A stretch of 64,000 nucleotides of DNA from Erpobdella octoculata (GCA_963978895.1 OZ022242.1:36151852-36215851); one strand, 5' to 3'; positions 40,433 to 52,760 are shown, counted from the stretch's first letter. The notes: generated by a model from the sequence alone, not told the origin. A program made the numbers and translations.

Positions 40433-40547
40433 ACACATGAGCTTATTGACATGATTTATTCTTAGAACAAGTTACAGCTCTATGCAAAAAGCTTAATCAA
40501 CTTTCAATTACCTTTATTACAATCATCGAGTTCCTTTTCTCGCTCTG

Positions 40548-40682
40548 ATGCTCTCTCTCTCTTTCTCCCTCTCTGTCTCTCTCTCGTTCTCAGTTTCTCT
40601 CTTTTTTTCTCTTTCTCTCTCTTTCTCTCGCCCTCAGTTTCTCTCTCCCTCTCTTTTTCTTCTCTCTATCTCTCTCGCACTC
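40548..40682. repeat. CT-rich simple repeat
   Basis: Interrupted CTCTCTTT repeats over about 130 bp. Confidence 0.9.
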
Positions 40683-41595
40683 TTTTCCACTTTTCCAGGT
40701 TTTCATCTCCACCGAGAAAGCAACAAACAGCTCCGACTTAAATTTCAATGTCAAACAATAACCTAAGAATAACGTACTTGTGACAGTTGTCAATGACAGC
40801 AATGCAAAACTAAACTAAACAGTTCTACGATCAAAATCCATCTATTTCTTCAAGTTTCGCACTCAAACGCTCGGGGCACCACTTAACCCTTTTGCTACTC
40901 ACAGCCCATACCCTCAAGGTTTCGATCCACCAATCTTTTTCCTCTCTTTAATTCAATGTTTTTCTTTCAACCCTTTCTTTTACTGTCGCCTAATCTGTCA
41001 TTCATAGAGGACTGACGACCGATTCAGTTCAAGCCAAAAATCAGGATTAACGCCATTTAGAGGTACGCCTCCACAATACAATACAATACAAAGAAAGTCA
41101 ATGTTTTCGTAGTAGCGAGTCATACCTCTTCTCTTTTCTCTCTTTATACACACGACTTAAGTCTTAACGAATTATTGACGTCACTTAGTGGCGCGTGTTC
41201 TAGAACAGTTTTGTTGTTGTTGACATGTTGCTGTTTTTGTCGCTGTTTGTACTGATTGGATTGCGTTGCTAAATTTACCGACTGGAATTTTACTTAAATT
41301 TGAGATCCGTAGTATTGTTTTTTTCTTGTCAACTGACTGGCCATCTAGAATTTGCTCAGAGTCTCAAGAAAGTCATAATTATAATACAGTCACTGGTATT
41401 TCCAGAGTTGAACAAAAAACACAGTGCGTAAGAGTGGTGTTAATTTTTTTTTTTTATAAATTCCTAAAACTGAATAGCACTGGTCACCTAACTAATAAAA
41501 CTAGTTCGTTCAGTACATCACAGCACATTTACATCAGTAACTTGAGACCAAAACACAGCTGTAAAGAAATGTTGTTGAAAAAGTTGTACAAAAAC

Positions 41596-44227
41596 TTAGC
41601 TACTCTCAGTTCTTTCAGATTCCTTTTTTTCTCTTTTCCTCTTCTCTTTCTTCTTCCTGTGCGAGTGACCGTGTTTCCTGTAAAAATGCTGAATTTTTGG
41701 CGTGTCCGTGGCCAGGGAAACCGTCTGCTCTGACTTGGATCGATGCGATGCCTTCTTCTTCCGATGCTTTTTCTTTTTCTTGTTTTCTTTGTCCCTGGTC
41801 TCCAGTTCTTGCATGCCCTGCTGGCGGGCCAGGTAAACAGAGTCCAGTTCGTAGTCGCGTGGAGCGTCGTGAATGACGCAGTTTTTATCGTCTCCGCACT
41901 GTTCGCGTCTTTTCTTTTCCCATTTCGATTTGATTTTGTTCTTCAACTGAACTTTTTCGTTTTCGATCAAGTGTGCCAACTTGCCGAATTTGTACATCTC
42001 GAATCTCGTCGCTTCGTCCGGTATGAGGTGAGACAGGTCGTGGTCGACGTCTTCTTTTTCTTCCGTTCGGTGATGATGCTTCTTTCGACGAGAGTGCTTC
42101 GATTTCTTTTTGTGTTTATGCTTGGCACTGTTGTTTTGCGATGAGGGAGCTTTTGTGGAGCCGTTACGAGATCCAGCTTCTCCGACAGTTGCATTGCTGA
42201 CTGCTCTGCTCCACATCGAACCCGTTGAGATCTTTTTAGACATCCGATTGGCCATCGATTCGGTGGATTTTGCACTGTGTGACCTTGACTTTTTCAGCGT
42301 ATTTTCCAATTTCATTGCGTCAATGTTGGCCTGTAGGTTTGACGTTTTTCTTTCTCTTTGAACTGACGCTGCAACAGTCCTTTCAGATGTCTTCGAAGAC
42401 TTTGACGCTCTGAGTGGCACATTCTCTGATACAGGAGGCGAACCATTCAACCTCGAAAGATCAAAATTTTCAGAAGTTCTTGGTGGCTGAGCACTTCCCA
42501 AATATTCTTGTACAGCTGAATTTTTTCCAGATTCATCAAACTGCGATTTATTCCTACTATTTGCAAAATTTCCAGTCTCCGTTCTGGCTAGATATTCCTG
42601 CTTCAGCTCTGATATTTTCGATGACTTTGATGCTCTTAGCGGCACGCTCTCTGAAACGGGAGATGAATCGTTCACCCTTGTCAGATCAACATTTGCAGAC
42701 ATCTTCGAGAGCTGCGTGCTTCTTAAATTTTCTTTCACCACTGAACTTTTTACAGTTTCATCTAACTGAGATTTTCTCTCATGTCCATCCAGCTTTCCAG
42801 ATTCTTTTTTGGCCAAGTTTTCAATCTTCCGGTGCGATGTTCTCGAGGACTTCGATGCTCTCAACGACACGTTTTCTGGAAAAGGAGTTGAAGTTTTTAC
42901 TCTTGAATTGTCTACATTGGCTGACGTTTTTGATGGTTGGGCACTTTTCAGTTGATCTTGCGCGGCCAAATTTCTTCCAGCTTGATCAAACTGCGATTGT
43001 ATTCTACTCTCTTCAAAGTTCTCATATCCTCTTTCGGCAGTTGTTTTCAGATGTTCAGAAGTAACCGGTTGTCGTCGTTGGTCGTGTGGACTTCCAACGT
43101 CGTGTTTTATCACACCTTCTCTTTCTTTTCCATGATCAAACGTCGTCTGCCTTACTGGAGACATCTGTAAAGCAGTCGTGTCAGCTGCAGGCGGCTGGTA
43201 TTCCATCTTAAAACTTTGAAATGGCTCGCTTCTGGTTGGTCTCGTAGCGTCTCCCAGCCGTGTCGTTGGTGCCAGCGTCATCACTGAAGCGGCTGATGCT
43301 GCATCGGTTCTTGAAGTCGGTGGTTTTAAATCGATTATTCGGTTGTACCGGTACTTTTTATCGTCCGGTCCTCGGCCCATTTTACTCGAATTGCTTTCCA
43401 AAAGTCCTCTTTTCAGCTACGAAGCAAATCGCCAACTGGTTATAATTTAATTATTAATCATTGCTTTAAAAATGTAATTTTATTTAGTTGCAATGTTTTA
43501 GTTATGTTTCGAACACTGGAAAGTAAATATACATCAAAAAATTGATTCTTCTTTATCATGAATCGCCAGACCAGGAATCCAAGCCTGTTTTTCAAAGGTA
43601 AAACAAATACAAAGTTTCATTAAAGAATATATCTATTTTAACATTTTCTCAGATTATTTAATTCCAAAATTATCAAATGAAATTCAAAAAATTATGAATA
43701 AATAAGAAATTACACTGCAACAATGACGGTGAGAGTCAGTATAATGATCACAACCACCATAATGGTGCATTTCTCTGAAATAAGAATCAAACAGTTATCA
43801 TGTTTTTTAATATTTGTTTCGGTCGTTTTGAAGTTCCACCAGGAATTTGTAACCGTTTTAAATACATTTTTCGTAATTCACTTTATTTACGAAGTCCCTA
43901 ATCCTTAGGCCATGCCCGTTAAAAGCCGGAATGATCTGAACTTGTTAACCGAGAAGTTCAGGCAGATTGGAGCTAAATAAAGTGGAAAGTATCTTAGATA
44001 CTATGCAAGTATCTACTACTACAAAGAGCCTTTGGGGTTTAAACGTGTAAACATTTCTTTAAAACTGGAAATGGATGAATGCATGAAATTTTGGTCCGTA
44101 AGCTTTAAGATTTATTTTTAGAATTAAATAAAAAAATACTAATAAATTCCATTGATTCTCACTTTCGTGTGCGTGACGATCGTAAACATCACGTGTCTCT
44201 TCGTCTGTGATGAAATCTTGTGCGGGT
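41596..44227 (-). CDS. Predicted single-pass membrane protein with a 600-residue Lys/Ser/His-rich tail (5' end not found)
   Basis: Exons 44227-44163, 43774-43716 and 43416-41596 (stop) join in phase. The first is acidic (DFITDEETRDVYDRHAHE). The second codes KKCTIMVVVIIILTLTVIVA, a transmembrane helix. The third starts LKRG, as a stop-transfer would, and runs 606 residues. If the second exon were not spliced it would stop at once (VAV-stop). If the large exon is instead a separate intronless gene, its ATG is at 43380 (594 residues). The tail has three tandem copies of a 75-residue unit (42996-42382), then lysine/histidine-rich blocks (KHKHKKKSKHSRRKKHHH), a helical stretch (RFEMYKFGKLAHLIENEKVQ) and a very basic end. 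No known domain is recognised. The first exon enters in phase 2, so a start exon lies upstream, unseen. Confidence 0.55.
42382..42996 (-). repeat. Coding 225-bp (75-residue) tandem repeat, about 2.7 units
   Basis: Units begin at SQFDQAGRNL, SQLDETVKSS and SQFDESGKNS and each carries an S-A-N-V-D-like segment and a LRASKSS[RK] core. The first two are exactly 75 residues long and the third is cut short. Lengths were counted on the translated exon. Confidence 0.85.
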
Positions 44228-44868
44228 CTGCAACGTGTACAAACATGCGTGTGATTTTAATTTGATCTAATTAATGTTTTGATATAAAGTCAAGTATATT
44301 ATATAAAGATAAAATTATATTTTATATTTTATAAAATATAAAATTAAGTATATTATATAAAGATATACAGCAGCACATGTACATTTGAAATAAGAAGAAA
44401 TTGATTTACGTTGATGATGCTGTGGGTTCTTAATTGAAACAAACCCTCCAGGTTCTGATAGACAAGAAACGCTAATAATAACATATACCGGTATTGTTTA
44501 CATGAAGAAATGTTTGGGAAAGATTGTTTTGGCTTGGATTCGTCACCAAATCGAAAATAATATAGCGTATAACTTCTCGATTATTTTTGAAACCGAGACA
44601 GACATTTGTTACAGAAAATAAATAGTATTTTAATATCCAAGATTTTTCATGAGTTTTAATGTTTTCCACACATATACACACACTCAATTTGATTTGTGAG
44701 AGAAAATATTCAAAATTAACAAGATCGTGGTTTTTATTAATGGTCTTGTCTGTCTTTCTTTAGATAATTATTTAATTAATTGATTGAATATCTTTGTTCA
44801 TATAGTCTTGAGTGTCGTTTTATCGCTCAAGAGATTTTTCCGAACATTCGAAAGAGTTGACTGTATTT

Positions 44869-44948
44869 TTATTTTTTGGTGCTCTGTCGCTTCGAAAAAG
44901 AGCTTCGTTGAAAATGACTTGAAACTGAAAGACGTTCACTGACAGGAC
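44869..44948 (-). CDS. Candidate 3'-terminal exon, basic Ser-rich peptide
   Basis: A clean acceptor (gattttcag) opens a phase-1 frame, PVSERLSVSSHFQRSSFSKR and five more residues to a stop. It could be an alternative last exon of the gene at 45358-47896, if a GC donor (CAAG|GCAAAA at 45387) is used, since the phases agree. The simpler model ends that gene at its own stop at 45358. Confidence 0.3.
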
Positions 44949-45357
44949 CTGAAAATCAGATTTAATAAATCACGAAACCCCTTAATGAATTAAAAATCAC
45001 ATGAAAAAAGACATTTCTTGCAAGTTCAAATGAACTAGAAAATTCCAACGTATAGCAACTGCAATAGCAACTGGAGTTGAGGTGGCATTGGGTCATTAGT
45101 TAACTATAGTGATGGTGACTGGGTTTAACTCTGATCTCTTAATTTCTTTGCCAAATTTTCAAAATCCAGGTTTATTATAATAATACATCAGCAGCCAGCC
45201 CAGCTAGCAATATTCGTTATATATTAAAATAACCATGACAAATCTTGGTAGGTCTCACTTTCTAGGTAGGTCTTATGTTCGAGGAAACACGATACTAATG
45301 GTTGGCATCCGATAAAACGCTATATCGAGCCATTTAAAGCCAAAAAGTCCTCTAACT

Positions 45358-47896
45358 TTAGAGAAAATTAGAAAACATATTTTTGCCTTGTTTGCTAGTT
45401 GTTGTGTCGTTTTTGCGACTCTTCGATTTTTTCGCGATGGAACTGTTGTTCTTATGGCCAGGGAAGTATTTCACTTTCGTTTTGCTCGAGTTGGCCTGAA
45501 ATTGAAGTTTACTTGAATTTTTTTAAATTGAAAAAATATTTTACGAGTGTTTAATAGTTATGTCCGGTGCGTTTTTCGTAAATTTTTCTTGGTAGCAAAT
45601 GAACTTGAGAAATCTAATCAGAATTTCTAGTAGACAAAAACACGGCAAATTTTACGGCTGTTATTTACCGTAAAAAACTTAACTCAATAAAATATGCTAA
45701 GGTTTGTTATAACATAGCGACTATTACTAAAAGTTTAAAAATATTTCGAATTTCTTATGAACCGGGCTGGATTTTGTAGAGTTAGATTTTAGAAGGGTTG
45801 AACCAAGATTTTTCTACAATTTTTGGGCTTTATTTTTCTTAAGGAACTAGTCAATATTTATAAACTCATATTTTTAGGTATTTTATTAAGTTGATTCATC
45901 GTTAATTGTGAATTAGTCATCCGAACCTGGACCGGTGCGTTGGCCTTTGACAGAGCTTGACCTTCGGAAGCTCTCTGCGGCTGTTGGCCCAGCGTGTGAG
46001 GTTGGGTAATAGCTATATAAACACAAAAATGCGAGCATCATTGAGTAAATTAATTAAAGATTAAGTGGTAGTCAGTCAAAACACTATGAAACATATGTAT
46101 GTTTGTTTTATAATAGTTTATGGTCCTCAACACATAGTGTTTTAAGACTGAAAAAGCAATATTTAAGAAATAATTACAAACAAAATTTAATAGAAATAAA
46201 AATAGAAATGTATGAAGTAGTTTACACAATTTTTATGTGTGCTTTTGCTTTCTGCAAAAACTGGGTCGAATTGTCGAATTCGAATTACTTCGGATATCTC
46301 AGGTTCATGTTGTTGTTAAAATGATTATCATGACAAAAAACTTGCCAAATAAATATGTTTATTAAGATAACAAAATGTTGTTTTTCCGAAAAATTTTGGA
46401 GCAAACTGAAACTTTCAAGATTTTTTTCACTCTTGGCTGAATCCTTATTAGGACTCCTTACTTCTTCAAACAAGGAAGGTTCAACGTTAGATCTTTAACG
46501 ACGTTTAATAATATTATAGATCAGCATATTCGTGTATTCACTGCTGGTTTTTTTGATTATTATTATTAGGTCTTAATTCATTTTATAGTATCAAATATAT
46601 CTAAGAGTAAGTTTAACCTTCAACGTTGGACCAATTTGTAAGAATCCTTTCCTTCTCGATAAAAACAGCATTTTTTGTTGATTCGGTCGTCGGTTTCGAT
46701 GAATTTGTTAATCGAGTCAATGACAATTTGGTGATTAGTTTTTGTGGATCATCATTTGCTTTAGGATTGCTTGTATTGTTGTGCTTGGCAGACGCGGCCA
46801 CGTCAGTGTCGGGTTTGTGGTCCTTGAAAAATTTGTCTGCACTGTTCTTTTTCTTTTCATGATTATCATCTTTAAGTGCAGTGTTCAAATGTTTGGGGTT
46901 TTTTTCAACCATATCGTTTTCTATGTCGTGTATGAGATTTTTCGAATGACCTATGGCGTTGTGTGGTTTTTCTTGTAACTGGATGATGTTAACATCTGCG
47001 TCAGGTGCTGGAAAAGGTAAACTGCCCTAAAAATAAATAATTTTCAGACTCGATTTCTTGTGCTATAATTTATCTAAAAATTTTAATCACCTGCTTGTCG
47101 GTTTCAGTTGGCCGTCGTAAACGCTTGCAGATCCAATAGGTTACCCTTAAATTAGCATGTGATAACAAATGTTTTAATTCTTCAAGTGGTGCTTGGCTGT
47201 GGTAGGGATAAAGCCTCAATGGCAAAGCAAATCAGTATAGAAAACAATACTTACAAAATAAGTTAAACTATTAAACATTTTAAGTTTTTAAATTAAGACG
47301 GATTAAAATATGATAGTTATGAAACTATGAATTTGAATTTTCTGCATTTTTCTGTTACACCAAAACTTCTTAGTTACATCAAAACTAACCAGGTGGAGAA
47401 AACCATCAAAGCGCAGCCGACAATCGATATAGCGATGAAGCCTGGTGTAACTATTAAAGGAAAAGTTTAAGTAATTTTTATTGATAATTTATTTTCATGA
47501 GCCTTCAGTGGTCGAAAAAACAATCATCTATTCCAATCGACTAATTGTAGATTTATAGCTACCATGTATAGGCACTGTTCATAAAACTTTTCTAAACAGT
47601 ATTCAAATCTGTGTAATTGTATGAGAAAACCATGTAATACACTTGTTTCCCTCATACGAATCGGTATTGCGACGAAATGTATAGTAAGTTATACTCAAAT
47701 TCGACCTTCAATTACGCCACCTTTTGGAAAAAAATTCCTAGCATTGTAGTTTCACCCCGTTATCTTCAAACCCTGTTACGCTTTACAGCCTAGTAAAACC
47801 TGATCACTCACTCAGCGATTCACTAGGAGTGTCCAATCCTTCAATGAATCGCTTGACAACCTTGCTCTTTACGTGCATCGGAGCTCCCACAGCCGG
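45358..47896 (-). CDS. Predicted single-pass membrane protein with polar, Lys/Asn-rich tail (6 exons)
   Basis: Exons 47896-47812, 47441-47390, 47214-47091, 47026-46618, 46012-45927 and 45495-45358 (stop) join with matching phases at every junction. From the first ATG (47878) the product is about 291 residues. A short N-terminal part (RFIEGLDTPSES) leads into one transmembrane helix, FIAISIVGCALMVFSTW, split over the 52-bp second exon. Then come LEELKHLLSHANLRVTYWIC, a KRLRR patch, and a long hydrophilic tail rich in Lys, Asn, Asp and Thr. The tail ends in a basic stretch (IAKKSKSRKND). No signal peptide is visible. The first exon follows an acceptor-like CAG and is open upstream in phase 0, so a further 5' exon is possible. 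No family is recognised. Confidence 0.55.
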
Positions 47897-48614
47897 CTGA
47901 TAGTTTCAAAATTGCTCCTACGAGAAATTACGATGTTGTAGGACTTTTTAGGAGCTTTTATCGTTCAAATAACATGATTATCATTCCTAGCTGAACCGTG
48001 ATCATTCACTGATAAATTATGGTCGGCGTGAAACTCGCAAGTAGAAGTTTTAAATTATCTCAACATATATTTCAATCGTTTTGAAAGATAAATTAATTTA
48101 TTAATGACTCGAATAAATTTCTCGTAATTCTAAGTCGCCGAGTTGAGTTGTGTTTATCTTAAAACATAAACATTACGTAAAAAATCAAATTGTATTATCT
48201 TGTCAAGTTTTAACGAAACAATATCATATTGAATGACCCCAATTTTTTTTGGCTGATCTTGGGCCATCGGGAAAGCACTCTTTGTAAAAAAATTCTCAAA
48301 ATTAAAATATTTAAAACATATCGGAACTTGTCCTCTTATAAGTGTTTTGTGACTGTTTATTTATACTTTACAACATGGATAAACAACAACTATTCTTCTT
48401 GAATGGGGTCAGTTACACTTATAGATATATCTATGGTTCCACCAGCTCTACTCAATTCTCAATTCCCCGAAAAATATTTATTTTAAAATTAAATGACCAA
48501 TACAAGAAATTTGTTTCAGTGCTATTTATTTTCTATAATTCCAGTTAAAAAAAATTATTTAATATACTTGTTGACGTAATTATTGTTAATTATTAATGAA
48601 ATTTGTTTTTCCTA

Positions 48615-51124
48615 TCAGTGCACCGGAGGACCAGAGTACCTTAAATTAACTACAGAAGTAATTGAGTTGTTGCGAAGAGAACATTCACTCAAATTATTCA
48701 CCAGTGTTGAGTAACTGTCAGGCTTGCTGTCGAAAAGATAACAGCTACTCTCTTTGGCTTCAATATTGCTATTGTTTCGGTTACGGCGGCTACACGTTTT
48801 CAATTCGTTGCTTTTCGCATTTATTGATTTCTTTTCTGATTTATCTTTTATGTCGCAACATCGAGCATCGTTTTTGGCAACCAGATTTGCCAACATGGCT
48901 TTGTTGAAAAATGTTGCAATTTTTGACGATTGTGTAGCTCGGCGACTGCTAGATTTGGACGAACTAGCGGATTTGTTCAACACTGAGTCGGTACTGTGTT
49001 CACACCCTGTTCCGTAGTTCCTGTCCAAAAAAGGTTTTTCCATGACACGTTTTTTCAAATCGGATTGAGTAACGATCTCGATGGGTCTTTTTTTATTATT
49101 TTTGGAGCTGGAAAATAACTTCCTAGCAATTTTTTTCAATAAGAAATCATTTTCATGAGTCGTTTCACAGTCTTCTAAAATGTTCATGAGATAAATTGTC
49201 TCGTCGCTTTCTGGAGAATTGAGTGGTGCCGGAGACGGACATACCCAGTCGGTGGTGTTGTCGTCTGACGCTGATGCTTTAAATGCATTGTTATTTGCCG
49301 CCGAATTACGAAACAAGGTACTATCTTTTGGAAATATCGAAAAAGTATTCCACGGCTGTGGAGCTGCACTTTCGGTCATTGCCTGAGGCGTTGTCGGCGT
49401 TGAGATGTTCAAGTCTGGATCAGCTTGAGTTTGAGATAATTCCAGAAATCGCTCGGCCAACTGTGGAGAACTACAGCTTTTGCACGAAGGACACGGTGTA
49501 AATAAAATCTGCTTTGATTCATTTCTCCACCTGGATTGAGGCTCAGATGTACGAGACCATGACGAACGCCTGCTGGCCTCGTTTACGAAAGGCTGAGAAA
49601 ACTCTAAAGACTGTCCAAGATCAGGCATTCTGGTTGTGGACAAGTTTAATTGACCTTCTGCTGGTGGATATCTATTTAGCTGAAACGGACTCGAAGCATC
49701 GATTGTAAAAGGTATCGCAGGCTGAAAGGTTTGATCGGACGACGGCATTTGGAACGATCTTCCTGTATTGGTTAGGCCTGAAGAGTTACCTGATTTTCCA
49801 TATATGGGAGTTACAATAGTGGTAGATAGGTCTGGTCTAGCTTCTCGTGAATATGGTGTTGAGAATGACTGTCTTTTTACTTGCCCAAAAGAGTTGTAGC
49901 TATTTCTCATTTGTTGACTAGGCTGAGTACTATTTTGTAACGGAAAAGGCTGTTGAGGTTCAACCATTGAAAAGGTTCCTTGGTTATTTGAGCCAAAGGA
50001 CTGTGCCGGTGCTGCTGCTTGTGGTGCGGGTGTCCAAAATGATTGAATGTCTTTTGAAAACGGTAGAACAAATGGTGTCATTGGTTCGGCCGCCGAAAAT
50101 GGCCTGGATGGTGTCGCTGCCGTTTCACCTGTAGCCATTGTCGCTGCCGCTTGTGGATTGAAAAATATTGATTTGTTGGCTGTCACATCAGAATAGGGCA
50201 CTGGCTGAGTCGAGTTTTGAAAAGGAGGAAGCGTCCTAGGGGTAAATGAGGGAGGAGTGGTCAAAGAAAAGGAAGCTCTCTGAGTTTGAGTCGGTACTGT
50301 GGAGAAAGGTGTAGCTGCCTCCAGTGCTGCTTGCTTGACAGAGGTTGCACAACGGCGGCAAAATTTTTTCTGATTGCAAACGTAAGCAAAGTTAAAATAA
50401 CCTATAATTAACGAGATATTTAATTAAGATAAAGTTAATTATATCAATATTACCATGAATAAATTGAAGAAAAACAAAAATTAAACATGTTTAAAGAAGC
50501 AGCAGTAACAACAGATTCATAGGATTGTTTTAAAACTCCGTATTGATCTAAAAAAATTGCTTTTTTAATTCATCAAAATCTTACCATCTCTTCATTTTCT
50601 TCTTTTTTATTCTCTTCGCTATGTCTCCAGAGAATATATATTATAATTCCGCTGGAAAAAAAATTACCCATAAAAATTGTAGTCATCGTTACCACGAGCC
50701 GCGGCCGGTGTTATAGCGGTAAAGCGTTCGTCTGTAGACCTGAAAGTCGGCAGTTCGAATCCTACTAGCACCAGCACCAGTAATGATGCACGAGCAGGTG
50801 CCTGATAAAAACGGCTGCCTCCGGTTAAAATTTGAACGGCCCAAAAATGATAGACAAGAGCGGTTTGACTGTTTGAAGAGAAATATAGATAAAAAAAGCA
50901 ATAGTTGAACTACGACGAAATTTTACTAACATAATAATGACAGCTAAAATTGGAAGCACGATTCCGGTAAAGGACCAGATTTTGCTCTCCGATATGCTGC
51001 TCGATGATTTCTTCTTGCGCTTCTCCTTGTCTTGAAGATCAACGTCGATATCGACATCGTCGGGCAAGTCGGCCAACAACAAAAGCGGAAGAAACCAGCC
51101 GTATATGAAAGCCCGGCGTATCAT
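48615..51124 (-). CDS. Predicted type I membrane protein with signal peptide, one helix and a 584-residue low-complexity tail (3 exons)
   Basis: Exons 51124-50931, 50651-50585 and 50369-48615 (stop) join in phase, giving 671 residues. Residues 1-18 look like a signal peptide (MIRRAFIYGWFLPLLLLA). An acidic patch (DLPDDVDIDVDLQ), KEKRKKKSSSS and a transmembrane helix (FTGIVLPILAVIIIGIIIYI) follow. The helix spans the first splice site and part of the 67-bp second exon. The last exon begins KKFCRRC. It continues as a Pro/Phe/Ser/Gln-rich tail with TPF, LPF and two SFG motifs, a CPSCKSC cluster in its middle, then a Lys/Ser/Asn-rich end. The order helix, basic patch, long Phe/Ser/Pro-rich tail recalls membrane nucleoporins of the POM121 kind, but true FG repeats are too few to claim that. 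A SINE sits in the first intron. Confidence 0.6.
50689..50870 (+). mobile_element. tRNA-derived SINE
   Basis: ggtgttatagcggtaaagcg (A box) and gtcggcagttcgaatcc (B box) 35-40 bases apart mark a tRNA-like head. A tail with ggtgcctgataaaaacggc follows, comparable to taggcgcctataaatggctg in the SINE at 54766. It lies in an intron of the type I membrane protein gene, on the opposite strand. Confidence 0.65.
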
Positions 51125-51486
51125 ACTTTTAACTCCATTCTCTAATGATTCACTTCATCGGATATATCAATACCTCCATGCCGAAATAAAGCCGAGCGAG
51201 TTTCCGATTTATTTAAGATTATGGTGAGCTGTGAACTTTCTTAGCGTTTACCAAACTCTTCATATAAAAAAATTGTATAAGTTATACATGCCGGTGGTTA
51301 AAAGATTTCTTAAAAGTCAAGAAATGGTTTTGTTTATTGACATGGTTATGTTTACAAACAATTGGTTACGTCGATAAAAGGCGCTTATCAGACTGAGTGT
51401 TAAAACATTTTTTCTCAATCTACAGAAAGTGTGTATGAGATGGTTTGTGTCAAGTTTGGAAAAAATTTGCTAATGCGTTGGTGTTT

Positions 51487-51488
<2 letters not shown>

Positions 51489-51535
<47 letters not shown>
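51489..51535. repeat. (TA)n microsatellite
   Basis: About 45 bp of TA between the membrane protein gene and the ETS gene. Confidence 0.95.
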
Positions 51536-51539
<4 letters not shown>

Positions 51540-51684
51540 AACTCAGACAGGCAGGCCGGAATCATAGGCACATGAAAAAATAGAAAAAGAGAGAAAGAAA
51601 AAGAAAGTATATTTTACTATTGGTTAGTTCCAGAAACGGGAAACTACTTAAATAATTTTATTTTTCAACTAAACTATTTTCAAA

Positions 51685-51690
51685 TTTATT
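51685..51690 (-). terminator. Candidate polyadenylation signal of the ETS gene
   Basis: AATAAA on the minus strand, about 45 bases after the ETS stop codon. Confidence 0.5.
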
Positions 51691-51734
51691 TATTATAAAA
51701 TTTAATGTTAAATACAAATTTAAAACAAACAAAT

Positions 51735-52760
51735 CTACATTGTCAAACTCAACTGTCCCCTCCTAATGCAATCCGGTTGGGCCAGCATGATCTTGATAGC
51801 CTCGTAACGGGCGTCCTGAACCTTGGAGATCTCCAGGAGTTCCTGCATCGGCACTCCCACTAGATTTGTCATGTCGCAGCAGAAGCGATACTGGTGCTTT
51901 TTGCCGACACATTTCTCTATTATGTTCTCCCTGTAGTAGTTGCGCACGGAGCGGGCAAGCTTTTGAAAATTCATTTCATCTTTTTTTTTAATTTTACCCC
52001 ATAGATAAGCAGCCAACTCTGGGTTCACGAACTCGAAAGTTCCATCGTCGCTGACCCATCTCATTACGTGAGTTTGTGTGCGGTCGAGCAGCGTGTCCAG
52101 TAAGAACTGCCACAATTGGATCTGACCGTTTCTTCCTTTGGGAGGGTACAAGCCATGATTTTCAGGTGTGCCCTTCGCGTTAGAAAAGCTGTAATCGTTT
52201 TTCGGATCAAGCCCTGCAAGATGCGTTGAATGGTTTTCTTGCTCAGCCTGGTATCCTGCATTCAGAGCTGGCACTGATTCGTTTTTAAAATATAAACCGT
52301 TTGATTGACTTTCGGCTTTTAGGTGAAATGAACTTGGTTGTGGATAGTTTGTAAATCCTTGTGATTCGTGGATACTTGTAAAAGGAGACTGTGCTGCAAA
52401 AATTTCGTTTTCCGATAGATTAAGATAACGTTTATCCCAATTATATGTCATCCTTTGAAGCGTTTCATTGATTGAAATTTGTGGTGTATTCTGTTGGGAA
52501 AAATTGAACGGATTGGGAGAGATTGTTGCATCCTGCTGATACGGAAGGCTAGAAACCGTCGGAATAGAAAATGAGAAATTGCTCTGGTTATTTAGCACAG
52601 CACTACTCGCATTCCCTACAGGCCACCACTGCCTGAAAGAAAACTTGTACTCTCCAGCAGACGCGTTTCCACTCTGAATGGGCACATTAAATGAAAAGCC
52701 TACCTGGGCCTCGTTTTTTAAGCTTCCGTTTGAGCAGGCGTCGCGAAACGAGTGGTTCAT
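51735..52760 (-). CDS. ETS-domain transcription factor, intronless, 341 residues
   Basis: The C-terminal third is an ETS DNA-binding domain (about residues 208-290): IQLWQFLLDTLLDR, then WVSDDGTFEFVNPELAAYLW, MNFQKLARSVRNYYRENII and KHQYRFCCD. The two recognition-helix arginines that contact GGA in this family are kept (ARSVRNYY against the usual SRALRYYY), while Leu and the first Tyr are replaced by Val and Asn. A helical tail after the domain (NLVGVPMQELLEISK) resembles that of ETS1 and GABP-alpha. The N-terminal 205 residues are Asn/Ser/Gln-rich with no Pointed domain. The gene has no intron, unlike most ETS genes, so an old retrocopy or intron loss is possible. It acts in the nucleus, on GGA(A/T) sites by family knowledge. 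The start at 52760 is the first in-frame ATG. Confidence 0.93.
   Translation of the reverse strand: MNHSFRDACSNGSLKNEAQVGFSFNVPIQSGNASAGEYKFSFRQWWPVGNASSAVLNNQSNFSFSIPTVSSLPYQQDATISPNPFNFSQQNTPQISINETLQRMTYNWDKRYLNLSENEIFAAQSPFTSIHESQGFTNYPQPSSFHLKAESQSNGLYFKNESVPALNAGYQAEQENHSTHLAGLDPKNDYSFSNAKGTPENHGLYPPKGRNGQIQLWQFLLDTLLDRTQTHVMRWVSDDGTFEFVNPELAAYLWGKIKKKDEMNFQKLARSVRNYYRENIIEKCVGKKHQYRFCCDMTNLVGVPMQELLEISKVQDARYEAIKIMLAQPDCIRRGQLSLTM

Noticed and set aside
42414..43064. 216-codon plus-strand ORF
   Set aside because: Antisense shadow of the repeated basic-tail exon.
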